Below, one piece after another: positions 1-11,744 of a DNA stretch of 64,000 nt. Numbering within the stretch: position 1 is the first letter of the stretch; every line of letters begins with the position of its first letter. The notes beneath the pieces are model-generated. The model was given only the letters and a program-made list of their open reading frames with translations. It had not been told where the DNA came from and searched no databases. Origin of the DNA: Agrypnia vestita. Taxonomy: Eukaryota; Arthropoda; Insecta; Trichoptera; Phryganeidae. A program made the position numbers and the translations under genes. The stretch spans positions 62,001-126,000 of the forward strand of contig JADDOH010023106.1 of NCBI GenBank assembly GCA_016648135.1, given 5' to 3'.

Positions 1-404
1 TGCTTTCTACTTTTCTCTATTTTATTCAAGATTTTCGTTATACATGATACACTTTCAAGATTTAGAGTTGAGACTGAATAGCATTCGAATCTCTTTCCCT
101 TGTATCATGTTCATCATGATTCATCATCATCATCATGTATCATGTTCATCAATGATTCGCATCAAATTTGATAAAAAGATTGCAAAATAGTATTTTTAAA
201 ATACATTAATATTGATATATATTATCTAGATTACCATAGTGAGTTATTTCAAATTTCTAGTGATACGAATATACCTGTTTCATCTCAATATTATTCTTAT
301 AGTTACGTCTTTTAGTATTAATATAATATAATATATATATATACCTATAAAACTCAATATCTATCTATCTGCCTGCTCTCTATACAAATCTACACTATTT
401 GTCC
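1..404. other. AT-rich DNA, no gene seen
   Basis: Simple AT-rich sequence with a short run of TCATCATCA-type triplets near 110-140 and TA-rich stretches near 320-350. I see no coding or RNA signal. Confidence 0.6.
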
Positions 405-1100
405 GATTCCATTAAAAAATTTTATACTCATGCTGTAGGACCCGGCGGCTAACATAGGCAACATTTTCCCCCCATTCTCATACCCTTCCCCTCCTCCTGA
501 CATATTTTCGTTGCAAATCTGTACCTTTTGACCGATCGGACTCAAAATTTGGAAACATATTCTTAAGGACTCGGCGGGTAATATATTCGACATTTCCTTC
601 CTATTCTTTCAAACCTTCCTCTCTACTAATATATTTTCGATGCAAATCTGTACTGTTTGACCAATCGGACTCAAAATTTGGAAACTCATTCTTAAGGTCT
701 TGGCGGGTAACATGTGCAACATTTTCTCCCTATTATTTTACCCCTTCCCTTCTCCCTGATATATTTTCAATGCAAATCTGTACCGTTCGACAGAACAGAC
801 TCAAAATACGGAAACTTATTCGTAAGGACCTGGCGAGTAACAAAAGCGATATTTCCTCCCTCCCCTTTTACCTTTAAACCTCCCCCTGATATATTTTAGA
901 TGCAATTCTGTATCGTTCGATCAATCGGACTAAATTTTTTTTAACTTATTCTTAAGAACCCGGTGGTTAACATTGTGACATTTCCCTCCTATTATTTTAC
1001 CCTTTCCCGTCCCCTTGATATATTTTCGATGCAAATCTATACCGTTTGAATCGAAACTTTGTTTACCCTTAAAAATTTAATTTAAACTTAGTCCTTAACC
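405..1100 (+). repeat. Tandem array of a ~130-bp unit, about five copies
   Basis: The same block recurs with starts of the phrase CTCAAAAT at about 541, 670, 800 and (degenerate) 930, a spacing of 129-130 bases. Each unit carries GCAAATCTGTACCGTT, a GATCGGACTCAAAATTTGGAAAC-like core (varied between copies), TTCTTAAGGACC and a GGCGGGTAAC block followed by a C/T-rich stretch. Copies differ by point changes, so the array is not recent. It ends next to CCCGTGCAACGCCGGGTAT (about 1098), a phrase I associate with the ends of dispersed insect repeats. Another two-unit copy lies in the opposite orientation near 49.25-49.49 kb with the same 130-base period, so this is a dispersed family and not a single local expansion. 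Open frames inside it are incidental. Confidence 0.85.
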
Positions 1101-2260
1101 CGTGCAACGCCGGGTATGAACAGGTAGTATATATACATATAATATATATATATAATTTTTTTATAGCGTTTATAACTTTGTGAATGGAGACAATTATTAA
1201 TTTTATTTATCTAAACTTTGTGTAAACCACTTGAAGTGGTTTAAACAAACTTTTTAGTTAATTCACATGAATAATTTGATCTTCATTTTTTTTTTCCTAG
1301 CCAGAAATAAAATTGTGTTGCAGTAGTTTATATGACAAACAAAAATAGTTATACCCTTAGTACTTATATAGGCCAAACTTTTATTTTTTAAAGCAGTTTT
1401 TTTAGTTGCGTATCTAGTAATATTCGAATTTAGTATTTAATTCATTATGAATATTTAATTTCAGTGGCTTCTTTTAGACATCCCCATACAAGTATGATAA
1501 TTGCCGGCGTAATAAGTATTTTTTATATTATCTACAGCAATAATATATAATAACATGGCAATGCAGGTATAATTAATACGATGTGATAATTTTTTGGTGA
1601 TATTAAAATAAGGTAATGTAGCTACTGTATAATCGTTTATCTTTTATACAGCAATAGACTTTACCTGTTTGAAATTCAACAGTAAGCCGATACGCCCGGT
1701 ACAGCGTGTTTCTGCGCAAGTGTTTCCAACGGAACACTATCGGTTGAAATGTAAAACACTACGTTAATTGGCTATCGATTAAAGCGACAAACTGGTAAAC
1801 AAGTCGACGAAGTCAACAGGAGTACAGTTCAGGCTAAGCTTACACTTTGAAAGGTGCAAGAATTTTCTCACATTTAACAATGAAGGGATGTTGCAAAAAT
1901 AATGCGGTAGCATGGATCGAACTTAATTATTCACGGTTTAATTAGGGTGTAACACGAAATAAAAAAATCTAATTAGTACAGTTAGTATTCTCATAAATAA
2001 GTATGTACTTCGCGCGTATGTGTGTTATGTTCACAATTCGCTGGGAATTCATTTTTATAATTTATTTTAGACATTTTTTAATAACAAACTTTGTATTATT
2101 CTCCACATTTTACGAGTAGGTGTGCAGCGAGAACATTAATGCATGACTTTTTTCTAGGCATATATTTTGTAGAAAATGTATACTTCATAATATTCTGTTA
2201 CGTAAATATTTCATTTCGATATTTTTTCTCCAATATATGTTTTTGTAAAAGTCTGTTTTA
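1101..2260. other. AT-rich DNA, no gene seen
   Basis: Mostly AT-rich, non-coding in all frames beyond chance lengths. A segment of more even composition at about 1680-1870 has no recognisable motif or repeat partner in the window. Confidence 0.5.
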
Positions 2261-2400
2261 ATTTTCTCACTGTACGCGCCAGCGAATTAGTATGTGTAAG
2301 CCATGCGTATGACGTTGTGTTGGTATGTATATCCATAAATACTAATACAACAAAACAATGTGCGTCGTACGCACGGCTTACACGTACTAATTCGATTGTC
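2260..2400. repeat. Inverted-repeat element with CpG-decayed arm
   Basis: Bases 2283-2314 and 2363-2394 are inverted copies of about 32 bases beginning CGAATTAGTA. The three differences between arms are all CG in the right arm versus TG or CA in the left arm, the pattern expected from deamination of methylated CpG. The flank TCTCACTG.ACGCGC is shared with a second element at 9.33-9.45 kb. It is probably a small non-autonomous DNA element or fold-back repeat. No target duplication was identified. Confidence 0.6.
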
Positions 2401-4079
2401 TTCCTTAGATAGAAAGATGTATGCTAGGTTTATTCGGAAAAAATATATAAAAGTTTTGTCCATAAGTCAGCTGAACTAATAAAGATTAACAAACAATATT
2501 GAACAAAGTATCCGCAATGAGAAATATCATCACTATCAACTTAAATGCAGAGGATGATAGAAGGCAGCCTAGGCATAGGTAAAAGTAGCTATCATGGTTG
2601 CGCAACTTCAGAAAGTGATTCAACATACAAAATGCCGGATATCTTATACATCTTGTCCGGGGTAAATCAACATCAACAGTAACTTGGTCGCGAACTAATG
2701 AAGAATACAGAGTTAAAAGAACAATCATGTTCGAACATGTGAATATCTGGAAAGTTTATTAACGTGAGTTTAGCGTTTGTGGGTATTGAATGAAATGTGT
2801 ACTCACCATGGTAACGAGTATAGCGTAACTTTTATTACTTTTCAATTAGGTATTTTCCAAGACTAGTCTAGCACGAATTTTTTCGAGGTGGGTTTTGCGG
2901 CAAATATTGAAAAATATTTATAAACAATATTCGAAAAAAATTGGTCTAGTGGATATATAATGCAGATAATAATATTATATAATCATGTAAACTTACTGCT
3001 AATGAATATCCCGTAAATATTCTAAGTCAGAATAGATGTAGCTTTACCTGAAACAAAACGATAGACACAGATTAGATTAAAAGTAACATTTTATTATAAT
3101 ATCATGAAAGTTAACGCAAAAATAGAACAAAAATCATTTAGAAATGTAAAATTAGATTTATATATAATACAGGGTAAGTAATTTCATATATAATAAAGCG
3201 TCTTCAATAAAATATTTCAAATGAATAAATAATATTATTTAATATTTTTGTGATCCTGCTGTAGTTCTGTTTTACTCAGGACATCACAACAATCGACTGT
3301 TTTGATTATCAGTGGATTTTTAACTTTTAAAAATTTTCAGCTACTGTATAATATTATTGGAAGTTTTTTTCACAGAGAACAGTAAATATGCATGTAATAA
3401 TCACAATATTGGGGATAAAGTAATGTCATTCCCTTAATATATTAACATTATCAACTATGTTGATCTTGTAACCTACCAGGTACGTCCGTCCAATGGGCTT
3501 GGGATTTTGGGATCGATAACAGATGAGGTAAAATTAATTTGTTTCGCTAAAGTAATTGGACTTGATAATGTGGCCTGATTTCGTTTTAATAATTTAATCT
3601 AAAAATATAAATAAAATTACATTTATTTACGGTTTATATTTCTAAAAAGATGAGAATTCTGTAATTTGCTGATTCCATTTTTGTCGTAAATTTTTTGACA
3701 TTGTATGTAAATTTCTGACTAGGAATATCAATCATGGTTATTAAAGATCGGTTGGTAACTTAATATCAATCTTGTACTATAAATAAAAGGCATTAACCTA
3801 AATAAAATAATAAATAAGTAAAATAAATTAAAACACAATATTTATCTGTAACAACAATAGGTAAAAGCCGATATTATTTTGAAACATAAAAGCTGTAGTG
3901 GTATTTAAAAAAGTAAGCCATAAAAACCAAGTTTTTACAATACTCCCTATCTCATTTTCGGGTTTCGTGTCTACCATATGTGTCGGAATCTCCATACAAC
4001 TTACTGAGATGTATGAAAAAACCATTAAAAATTTGAAAAATCCAATATTATACTATAATTTTTTTTTAACGAAAATTTG
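2401..4079. other. AT-rich DNA, no gene seen
   Basis: Short open frames occur on both strands (for example 2486-2728 minus and 3828-4025 minus) but none resembles a protein I recognise, and their composition follows the surrounding AT-rich DNA. I regard them as chance frames. Confidence 0.5.
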
Positions 4080-4240
4080 ACAGATCTTCCTGATCGTCTC
4101 CACGAGTCTACTTGCAAAGTTTCAGCTCGATTGGATGACGAGAAAAGGGTAAAAAATCGATCCAAAGTTTTTTCGTCAGACCAACAGACAAGTAGACGCC
4201 ACGAGTTTAAAGAAAGGAAGTAAAAAGGATGTTGTTTATA
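4080..4240. repeat. Possible dispersed-repeat fragment with inverted ends
   Basis: The phrase CTCCACGAGTCTACTTG (about 4098) is roughly mirrored by CAAGTAGACGCCACGAG (about 4189). Between them lies a phrase reading GCTCGATTGGATGACGAG that looks like dispersed insect repeat sequence. No second copy was found in this window, so the call is weak. Confidence 0.3.
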
Positions 4241-4261
4241 GACAAATCTCGATAAGAAAAT

Positions 4262-4700
4262 ATGATCCGACACCGTTTTGACGATGACGCCGACGCCCTA
4301 AGCCAGAAAGCGCCGCCGTACAGCGGAGCGTCATTACGAAAGCGCCGCGCCGCTACCGACGTCGACGTCGCTGTAAGCTTTTTTGATCCGCATAATAAGC
4401 GATGCGCGGCAAATCCCCGCGCTAAACAACGGCGTGACCGCAGTAGCTACAGCGGGGCCGTGTACCGGCTATATTCCCGGGGCGGCTAAGACTGGCTTTA
4501 TTTATCGGACAGCCTATTCAGGGCCGGGACGTTAAATCGATAACTTGCATCGTAGTCGCGTAGTAATTAAGGAAGAAAAATAATGTCGGGTGCAGACGGC
4601 GCCGGGTCGGGCCGAGAACGAACTGCGGGATGGCCGGCATTAGCGGGCTGAACGGATGAGCGTTCGTTGTTGGTGCACAATGCCGGCAGGTTGAGCGCTA
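4262..4700. other. GC- and CpG-rich island in AT-rich DNA
   Basis: This block is rich in CG dinucleotides (GCGCCGCCG, GACGTCGACGTCG, GGCGCCGGGTCGGG) and stands out sharply from flanks that are mostly A and T. Retained CpG suggests an unmethylated or recently inserted sequence, such as a promoter, a conserved regulatory element or an exon. A 75-codon plus-strand frame (4262-4489) crosses it, but its translation is low-complexity and arginine/alanine-rich and I do not recognise it. No TIR or tail marks it as a transposon. Confidence 0.5.
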
Positions 4701-6038
4701 TGGTTTCACGTTAAATCAGTACAAATTGCTCAGTAAAAACGGTTTCGACTACTTGATACGATCGTTATTAAATACCGTAACATGGAGAGTAGCAATTGCA
4801 ACGAGTTAAAAGCTGATATTTTTGCATTGCAATTTTAGATAGCACGTTGTTAGTAAATGTATTTCAATTAGTCTCTTGTTTACTCCTCAATTCAGTTTTA
4901 AGAGTGAAGATATCTTCGGTTTTTATTAACACTGCGTAATTTTTATACAATAATTTCACCAGTCCAATGTAATCTGGAGAAAACATGTAATTTTTTTATT
5001 TTTTGGTTGTATTTGTATAATACTTTAGTTTAGTAGTATATATAAAATAAGAGCAGAATAATATTACGCAATTAGTGCCAATGTATCGTAATCCACTCTA
5101 TGTAACCCAACAAACTCGGTAATTTGCAATAATTACAATAAATATTAAGTTCATTTTTTAAGCTGTCATTTCATTACATAATGTTTCAAATTGTTGTGTA
5201 CTTTTAAAGTTTTTATTGCAAAGTCTAAATGAGTTAAGGGATCACACCTCACACCTATCTGAACGAATAAAAAATCGATTTAATATCGAATAAAAAATCG
5301 ATCAATTTTCTTTACTATTGCTTATTATTCACTGTACTTTTAAGAACATATAAAAATATATTGAAAAATTCGGTTCCATCGATAAGCTACACTACTAAAT
5401 GTGACGACTGGCGGCTCTCCAAAAAAACGCTCAACGCGCAGGTAGTGTAATTTTACAGCAATTTATAAAAAAAGGTACAGCAGTATATTAAGTCTTTGTC
5501 TAAGTTGATATTCTAATATAAGCGGTCTGTAAACATCGTCAATTGATAGTACCTATTCTTAGTAAATCAGATCTCGGGTAAAATTTATTTTAGAATTAGT
5601 TGACGATTGTCTACGTTAACTTAACAAACAGTTGTATTATTCAATCCATCGGTTCATTAAAAAAAATTATAAATATTTTTTTATAAAAATTAATAAAATG
5701 AAATATTAAAATATTTTTCGATTGATCGCAGGGTATTAGAAATCAATGAAATTTTTTGAAGTATTTTGCAGTTTACCGTTACTTTTTCGGGTATTGCCGA
5801 GTGTGTATAGTTTGTAAAGAGTGTGGAGGTACATCAAATTTTTGAAAACCTGCAACCGTGGACATGGATTCAAATTGAATGTACTTTGTAGTGTGTAATA
5901 AAACAAAATGTGGATAGTAAAACGAATTTTCAGTTTTATTATTTGATATTTGTGTATAAATTTGTGCATCGTTTCCTTAAATAAATTAAAAATATAAATA
6001 ATATATACACTTTATTTGCAGTTTAGCAAATAATATTT
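4701..6038. other. AT-rich DNA with small direct repeats
   Basis: No gene seen. A short direct repeat GAATAAAAAATCGAT occurs twice near 5263 and 5289. The phrase TTTTCAGTTTTATTATTTGA (about 5929) recurs 347 bases downstream, immediately after the SINE head at 6196. Confidence 0.5.
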
Positions 6039-6124
6039 CCATTATTCGGAAATCGACTAGCGAGAAGGCATCAAAGCTTCGTTTGATATTCTCGTAATAG
6101 TCGATACTTCCCGAATAAAAATGG
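6039..6124. other. Long imperfect hairpin (pre-miRNA-sized)
   Basis: The sequence folds on itself: CCATT..ATTCGG.AA.ATCGACTA..CGAGAA..ATCAAA on the left pairs with its complement on the right, around a short CTTCG-containing loop. About 30 base pairs are interrupted by small bulges, giving an 86-base hairpin in the size range of a microRNA precursor. It could equally be a degraded fold-back transposon. There is no expression evidence. Confidence 0.4.
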
Positions 6125-6195
6125 AATGATATAAATAAGTGAATTAAAAATTCAAAGAGAACCATATAACTATCAAATATTGACGACTTATTAAG

Positions 6196-6275
6196 TAGCC
6201 GGGGTAGTGAAATTGATAACACGCTGTCCGCGTAAGACAGAGGTCCGTGGTTTGAATCCAGGTTCGAGCATTTAA
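6196..6275 (+). repeat. tRNA-derived SINE head
   Basis: The segment has the layout of a tRNA-like pol III promoter: an A-box-like GGGGTAGTGAAATTGATAAC region followed about 35 bases later by a B box reading GGTTTGAATCC. It is followed by TTTTCAGTTTTATTATTTGA, which also occurs 347 bases upstream. The acceptor ends do not pair well, so I read it as a SINE head or tRNA pseudogene rather than a working tRNA. Confidence 0.5.
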
Positions 6276-6309
6276 TTTTTCAGTTTTATTATTTGATATT
6301 TGTGTATGT

Positions 6310-7329
6310 GTCTAAATTTCATTTATTTATTTCGTATTAAATATATATATAAACGAATACCAAAGCAATAGTAAATTTAAAAAGAATATATGTAAAAAAT
6401 AATATGTACATTCGCGTATATTAACTACAAAAATATAAAAATATTCTTTAAAAAATATACTAAATATAAAAATAGTGTGAAAAAAATAAAGAGTGATCAT
6501 CAAATAATATTAACATTATTATCTCAAAATGAGTTTAACATTAAAATATTTTTTTCGCTACTAAATTTTCGAGAAAAACAGAATGTCTTATCGACAGGTG
6601 AAATATTTATGTGAAGTATACATCAATAAACGCGAAATGCATCAATAATCAAATTGTCATAATTAATTTTTTAAAAAATGGACCAACAAATCATAACAGT
6701 GACCGTATTTTACACTAATGTATGGTTTTAAAATACAGATCCATTAATTTTTCAAGGACATCATTTTTTCAACAAGACCTTAAAAGTAATCACGAAATAT
6801 AAATATTAATTTTAATAATAAATATGGTATGTTAATTGTTCTATTCAGAAGAATGACCAATTAACTATATGCCATTTTTATTTTGCATTATTATTTACTT
6901 TGTGTAACGTTCAAAAACGTTGTAAAACGTTCATTTTTAACTTAGAAACTTGCTGGAATAACAATTTTAGATAATTGACATGCGTGACACGCAATCAGCG
7001 CGCGGCTCATGTTCCGCGGTCACATCACTCAAGGGTCTTTATTAATAATTATCATTCCCAGTGATTTTTCACGGATACAGCTAATACAATATTACATACA
7101 CACACACTTATACTTATCTTATTTCACCACTGACACACATAATCATTCATATATACTCTCAGCACTAACACACATACACACACACTCATACTTATCTACT
7201 CTCACCACTCTTGCTAACTTACTCAAGCATATACTCTTACTTATATATTCTTACATTACAAATATTATGTATATTTTAATGTGATTCTGTAATTTTATAC
7301 GTAACCTTCGATTGAATTATACATAACTA
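6310..7329. other. AT-rich and CA-repeat DNA, no gene seen
   Basis: Low-complexity AT sequence, then a degenerate ACACAC/TACTTATC-rich stretch at about 7070-7260. The 91-codon plus frame there (7009-7284) is a product of this simple repeat (tyrosine-, histidine- and threonine-rich) and is not a gene call. Confidence 0.6.
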
Positions 7330-7760
7330 ATTTACATCACGATGTTTCTTCGCGGAGGGAGACGGAGAGCGCCACACTCTTCTGTCCTGACACGCGAGTC
7401 TCGTCTCATCCACATTATTATATCTTCTCCAGAGATGTACGACGTGCGTCAACATTTGCATTATATATATTTTCTTACCAGACGCATGCAACGAGTACGT
7501 AGATTGAAACACCCTTTCACGCAGACATATTTTTGGAATAAATTAAATATTTTTAATATAATGTGAATAATATGATAACAATTGATATTGGAATATTAGA
7601 AGATATATCATGTAATTCGAATTTTTCTTCAAAATATATGCTTACGTTAATATCACGCTGCAATAATTTCACTGCACGCCCCTGCTTCTTACCATTCATT
7701 CATTCAACATGCCCAAACCATTTTATTCATTCTTCTTCACTCTATGATAAATAGATTTGC
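7330..7760 (-). pseudogene. Degenerate LINE reverse-transcriptase tail
   Basis: On the minus strand the translation contains DETRLACQDRRVWRSPSPS, matching the C-terminal end seen in the clearer copy at 23.5 kb (AEAKVVCQDRSIWCS) and at 41.6 kb. Further upstream on the minus strand, weak traces of the preceding segment can be made out. Stops and frameshifts break the frame. This is a 5'-truncated 3' end of a non-LTR retrotransposon. I infer the RTE-like group from the style of the C-terminus and the short tandem tails of related copies. Confidence 0.6.
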
Positions 7761-7802
7761 CACACAAACGTCATTAAATTTTTTTTTTTTTTTTTAAAAA
7801 TA

Positions 7803-7972
7803 GAGATGTGAACACGGAATACGTGTCACATCAATATTCTTACTATTTTCAAACTAAGCTAAACGCTTGTGCTATGAAAATAGGACTAACTTGCTAGTCT
7901 GGAGTGAGGTTCGAACCCGCAACCTTTGGATCACGAGGCCAGTGTCCTAACCACAAGACCAACAAGCTACTC
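7803..7972 (-). repeat. tRNA-derived SINE, family 1
   Basis: Read on the minus strand it starts GAGTAGCTTGTTGGTC and has an A-box-like TGGTCTTGTGGTTAGGACAC, then a B box GGTTCGAACC (7908-7917), then a shared body containing TAGCACAAGCGTTTAGCTTAG and TAAGAATATTGATGTGACAC. The same body occurs at 9.1, 27.2, 33.6 and 44.7 kb. The tRNA-like head plus an unrelated body is the classic SINE structure, probably mobilised by a LINE. Confidence 0.8.
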
Positions 7973-9104
7973 ATTATTACTATATTATAATATAATATTA
8001 TAATAGTATAGTACCGTTGATTAAACTGTAATTTAAATTATATTGCTTCGTTTTTATTGCTGCATGAATACTGATATACGTGATATTGATCAAATCATAA
8101 GTAAACAAATTTAAGTAAAATGATTTTGTTTTAAACCACATGGGATACTAAATTAGTTTTAGATACTATAGCAGTTTCAAATATATAACTAACTTTAAAT
8201 AAACAAAATTATTGAAACATTATATTATATACAGGTAAAAATGGGCGAAAATATTTTTTTTGATCGGTCGGTGCCCACTTTTGTCCCTCTGGCCTTTTTA
8301 CACAGTAAAGCCCCTGTTCATTTCACAAATCCTTTCATCGATACGAAATCCAATCATTTTTAGGGGATATTCATCCGATCCGGGCTTTGCCGCCAATGAC
8401 CGCAGATATATCATCCCGTTACCTCCGCGCATTTAGTCGAGTAATTTCAACGGCAATTCACGCTTGTTACATATAAAAATTAAACGCACCGAGCGATTTA
8501 TTCCTTTCTATAACGAGGACTCGAAATTGCTCGACGTTTTGTGTCTCTCACGTTGGTGTCAGTACTGACGTGGGTTCTCCATTTGACAAAACTAGGGACA
8601 GTCGGGGCGAACCGTGTCACGGGGCAAGTCGCCTCAGTACGGAATCCAATTGTGACGGTCAGTCATGCGTCGCGGATCGGTTTAAGTGGACTATTAAACA
8701 AAACCCTTTTAGTGGCGAACCAACCATCTCTCCCCCAGGGGCGGATTAGCCAGAAAACTAATAAGGATCAAGACTTATATCCTTTGGGTTTCAAAGACCG
8801 CATTTTCCTCTGTATTTTGAATTCAAATGTGTACATATCTAGATTGTATTAATTGAAAATATTATAGCAGTAACGGGTATTGCCTGTAATGTGAAATCAA
8901 CATCGCGTCTTAAGCGAGACATCAGCATACATAACCGTTTTTTTTTGGTTTAATAAGGGATTTTTGTTCAAAATGTACATTTTTTAGTTTTTTTGTAAAT
9001 AATTAACTCCCAAAACGAAGAAAAGAGTTTATGCTCTATGTTGATAAGCACAAAAAATTAAACTATGTAAGAAAAATTGATAACTTTTTTAAACAATTGA
9101 AGGG
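7973..9104. other. AT-rich DNA with a more complex unique segment at about 8330-8790
   Basis: The flanks are AT-rich. The segment 8330-8790 has near-even base composition and no internal repeats. A 103-codon plus frame (8541-8852) lies in it, but it has no recognisable domain. It could be conserved non-coding DNA or part of an exon; I cannot decide from sequence alone. Confidence 0.35.
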
Positions 9105-9245
9105 AACACGGAGTATATATAACATAAATATTCTTACTATTTTGGAATTAAGCTAAATGCTTGTGCTGTGAAAATAGGATACCAGCAAGTATCCGGGAAC
9201 GGGACTCGAACCACTGACCATGCAGCACTAGATGAGAGGCATAAC
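9105..9245 (-). repeat. tRNA-derived SINE, family 1 (diverged)
   Basis: The minus strand shows a B-box-like GGTTCGAGTCCC, then the family body (CACAAGCATTTAGCTTAAT, AAGAATATTTATGTTATA). The A-box half is degraded. It is the same family as 7803-7972 and in the same orientation. Confidence 0.7.
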
Positions 9246-9329
9246 CATAAAAAATAGAAAATGGGAGTTTTCTCAACCGGTGTTGGCGTCTTCGGGTAGA
9301 CCTCTTTTCATTAAAGAAAGACAATCAAT

Positions 9330-9450
9330 GTTCTCACTGCACGCGCATGCGACTCGTACGCACTTACATGTAAGTCGTGCGTACGAGGCACATTGTTTCG
9401 TTTTGTTAATGTGTATACCTGTAAAAGCCAACACAATAAAATAATGTGTG
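9330..9450. repeat. Palindromic element related to 2260-2400
   Basis: CTCGTACGCAC (9353-9363) and GTGCGTACGAG (9377-9387) form inverted arms around TTACATGTAAGTC. The flank TCTCACTGCACGCGC and the downstream AACACAATAAAATAATGTG resemble the element at 2.26-2.40 kb, so the two are probably members of one fold-back family. Confidence 0.5.
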
Positions 9451-10589
9451 CTGTTTTTGTCGGATTTATTTTCAATATATACCTACTAGATATATTATAA
9501 TATTAGATTAAAAACCAGATTTATATCTCAATTACCTTATAATAATAATAGGTCTTTATTTCAGCCTGTTGAGAATAGATTCTCACCTCACCATATAGAT
9601 ATACAATATACATATAAGTAAAAATAGAAAAACAAACACAGACACACGAGTAGAATTAGAAAAGAAAACATGTCAAAATTAAAAATAGAAAATAGAAAGT
9701 AGAAAATAATAATAAAAATAAAAATAAAATAATTTATTATATATTTTTTTTAATATTAATTTATATTATTTGTGTTTTAATTTATTATATAAAAAATATT
9801 ACAAAAACAAATTACGTGTTTTATATGCGAAGAAATATTAAATAAATTTGCAGGAATATTGCAGCCTGCTGCTCATCAGTGAGAGATAGATAAAAGATGG
9901 TGAAATGGAAAAATAGCATCGGGAGTCGCAGATGAAAGTCACGGGCTTTCAGAAATAAGATGAAAACAAAAAAAAATCACGCAGCGCAGTGGGAGTGGCA
10001 AAAAATCCAAAAAGCAGTACTGCACGTGGAAACACCAGCGAAGATGGAAATGTAAAAATTTGCATTTTAATGAAAGTCCCACGCGAACATAACAAGGTTA
10101 TCTAATTGCCGTGAAATTACAGCTACTCCTGTGACGGGGGAAACTGGATACAAAATTGATTTTGATTCGTTCTGGACTTTCAAGTTCAACATTTTAAAAT
10201 CGTTCTGAAACTATGAAAAATACATGAGTAGCGTAACTGTTGAAGTGAAACTTCTGTGCCGCAGAATATAAAAAAGATTATCAATACATCGATAACGCAA
10301 ACAATATAACCATTTCTTCACAATATAAAAATACACATTTTATATATTTTATTAAAATTTATACTCTTTAAATTCAAAATTATAATGTATCTTATTTTAT
10401 TTATTAAACAAAAATAACTTATATTTTAATATGAGTATTCTGAGAATACAAAAAACATAGAAGTATGATTACCAGGTACTTTTTCATGAGAAGAACTATA
10501 GATGGTGCTAGCATAGTCCCTTCAAATATATGAAAGGTTTTCAGATTTGGAATATAATATGTGTATGACTTCCAAAATGATAATTGTGT
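9451..10589. other. AT-rich DNA, no gene seen
   Basis: A- and T-rich with homopurine stretches such as AAAATAGAAAATAGAAAGTAG. A more complex stretch at 9860-10260 has no recognised content. Confidence 0.5.
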
Positions 10590-10785
10590 GAATGTTCTTA
10601 TGGAAGTGGTGGAATGGAATGGATTACGATGGAAACGGTGAACCTTGCATTGTGTAGAGTAATCACTTAAACCAGCTTATCCAGGTCGTAAGCCCTGTGC
10701 CATCCTTTAAAAAAAAAAGACTTCCGTACAAGTTTTTCATTCAAATAGTTTTGTCTCTATGAGACTACTATAATTTATCTTAAAT
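10590..10785 (+). repeat. Dispersed repeat family X, copy 1
   Basis: It carries the phrase CTTGCATTGTGTAGAGTAATC, then CAGGTCGTAAGCCCTGTG, CTTCCGTACAAG and TTTGTCTCTATGAGACT, ending TATAATTTATC. The same series occurs at 26.55, 28.14 (+) and 28.0 (-) kb. The ordered landmarks show one interspersed family. No coding content is visible, and I cannot assign its class. Confidence 0.7.
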
Positions 10786-11744
10786 AAAAAAAAAACTCTT
10801 CGAGAATGGTTCCATAACAATACATTCCTTCATAACGGCAGTAATTTTATATAGTTATTTAGTAGAATAAGTTCAAAGTAACTGTTTCATTGGTCAAATG
10901 TGTATTGTTGGCTTTGATTCTATTTTTAAAAATTTGCACAATTTTGTATAACATACGACGTACGTCACGGGTATTACAATAATTAAAACAATTTATTAAC
11001 ATCAGTTTTATGTACGTTGTCAGTAGTAATAATGACTTTATGAATTATCTTAGTGTTTTTCAAGTCAAGTGAGTCTTTTACTGACTTTTATATTTCAAAT
11101 ATCCTCGCAGGATGTGTCAATAAAATATCTCTTAACATGTTCCCAATTTTCAGCTTTGTTACTTGCGCTCTCGAATAGAAATATGGAGCAGCAATTTGTA
11201 AGTTGACCTACAATTGCAATCTCTTTGTGAAGCAAATTTCAATGATAATGGATATGACAACCGCGTTTTATTAAACACACTACAAAATGAGAAGTGAAGA
11301 TAAACCGCAAGATAGTAAATTTGAATTCAATTTGATAAAATTGGATTAAATAGTGGATTTTAAATTTTGAAATTAACTATTAGATACATACGGCTTTTAT
11401 TTAAACATTTTATAAAAAATTGTATATAAATATTGAAAACACGGTAGATTTATTTTTAAGCACAAGGGAGTTGATCCAAATAAGTAGTTTATTTATTTGA
11501 TGACTTAAATATTCTATTTTTCATTTCAGGCTAGAATTAAGATGAGAACAAACAAATTTATAAACCTCTCTTGTACGTTCCTTTTCAGGTTGATGTGAAT
11601 TTTAGAATCTTAGTTGATTAACTTTGTGGAGACTAATTCGATTATTAAGAAAAAAATGCAAATTAATGATTTAAAAAATAAGTATTTTATATTTCTTTAT
11701 CCGTTATTTGATAAAATTTTCGTATCGTCAAACGGAGTTATTCT
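10786..11744. other. AT-rich DNA, no gene seen
   Basis: No repeat partner, open frame of note or RNA signal identified. Confidence 0.5.

Noticed and set aside
4130..4190. Minus-strand CTGACGA near 4175
   Set aside because: It is followed by AAAAAACTTTGG with no stem II or correctly placed GAAA.
7009..7284. 91-codon open frame
   Set aside because: The translation is produced by a degenerate ACAC/TATC simple repeat.
9870..9900. Minus-strand CTGATGA with a GCAGCAGG/CCTGC stem
   Set aside because: No GAAA core follows the stem, so the hammerhead pattern fails.
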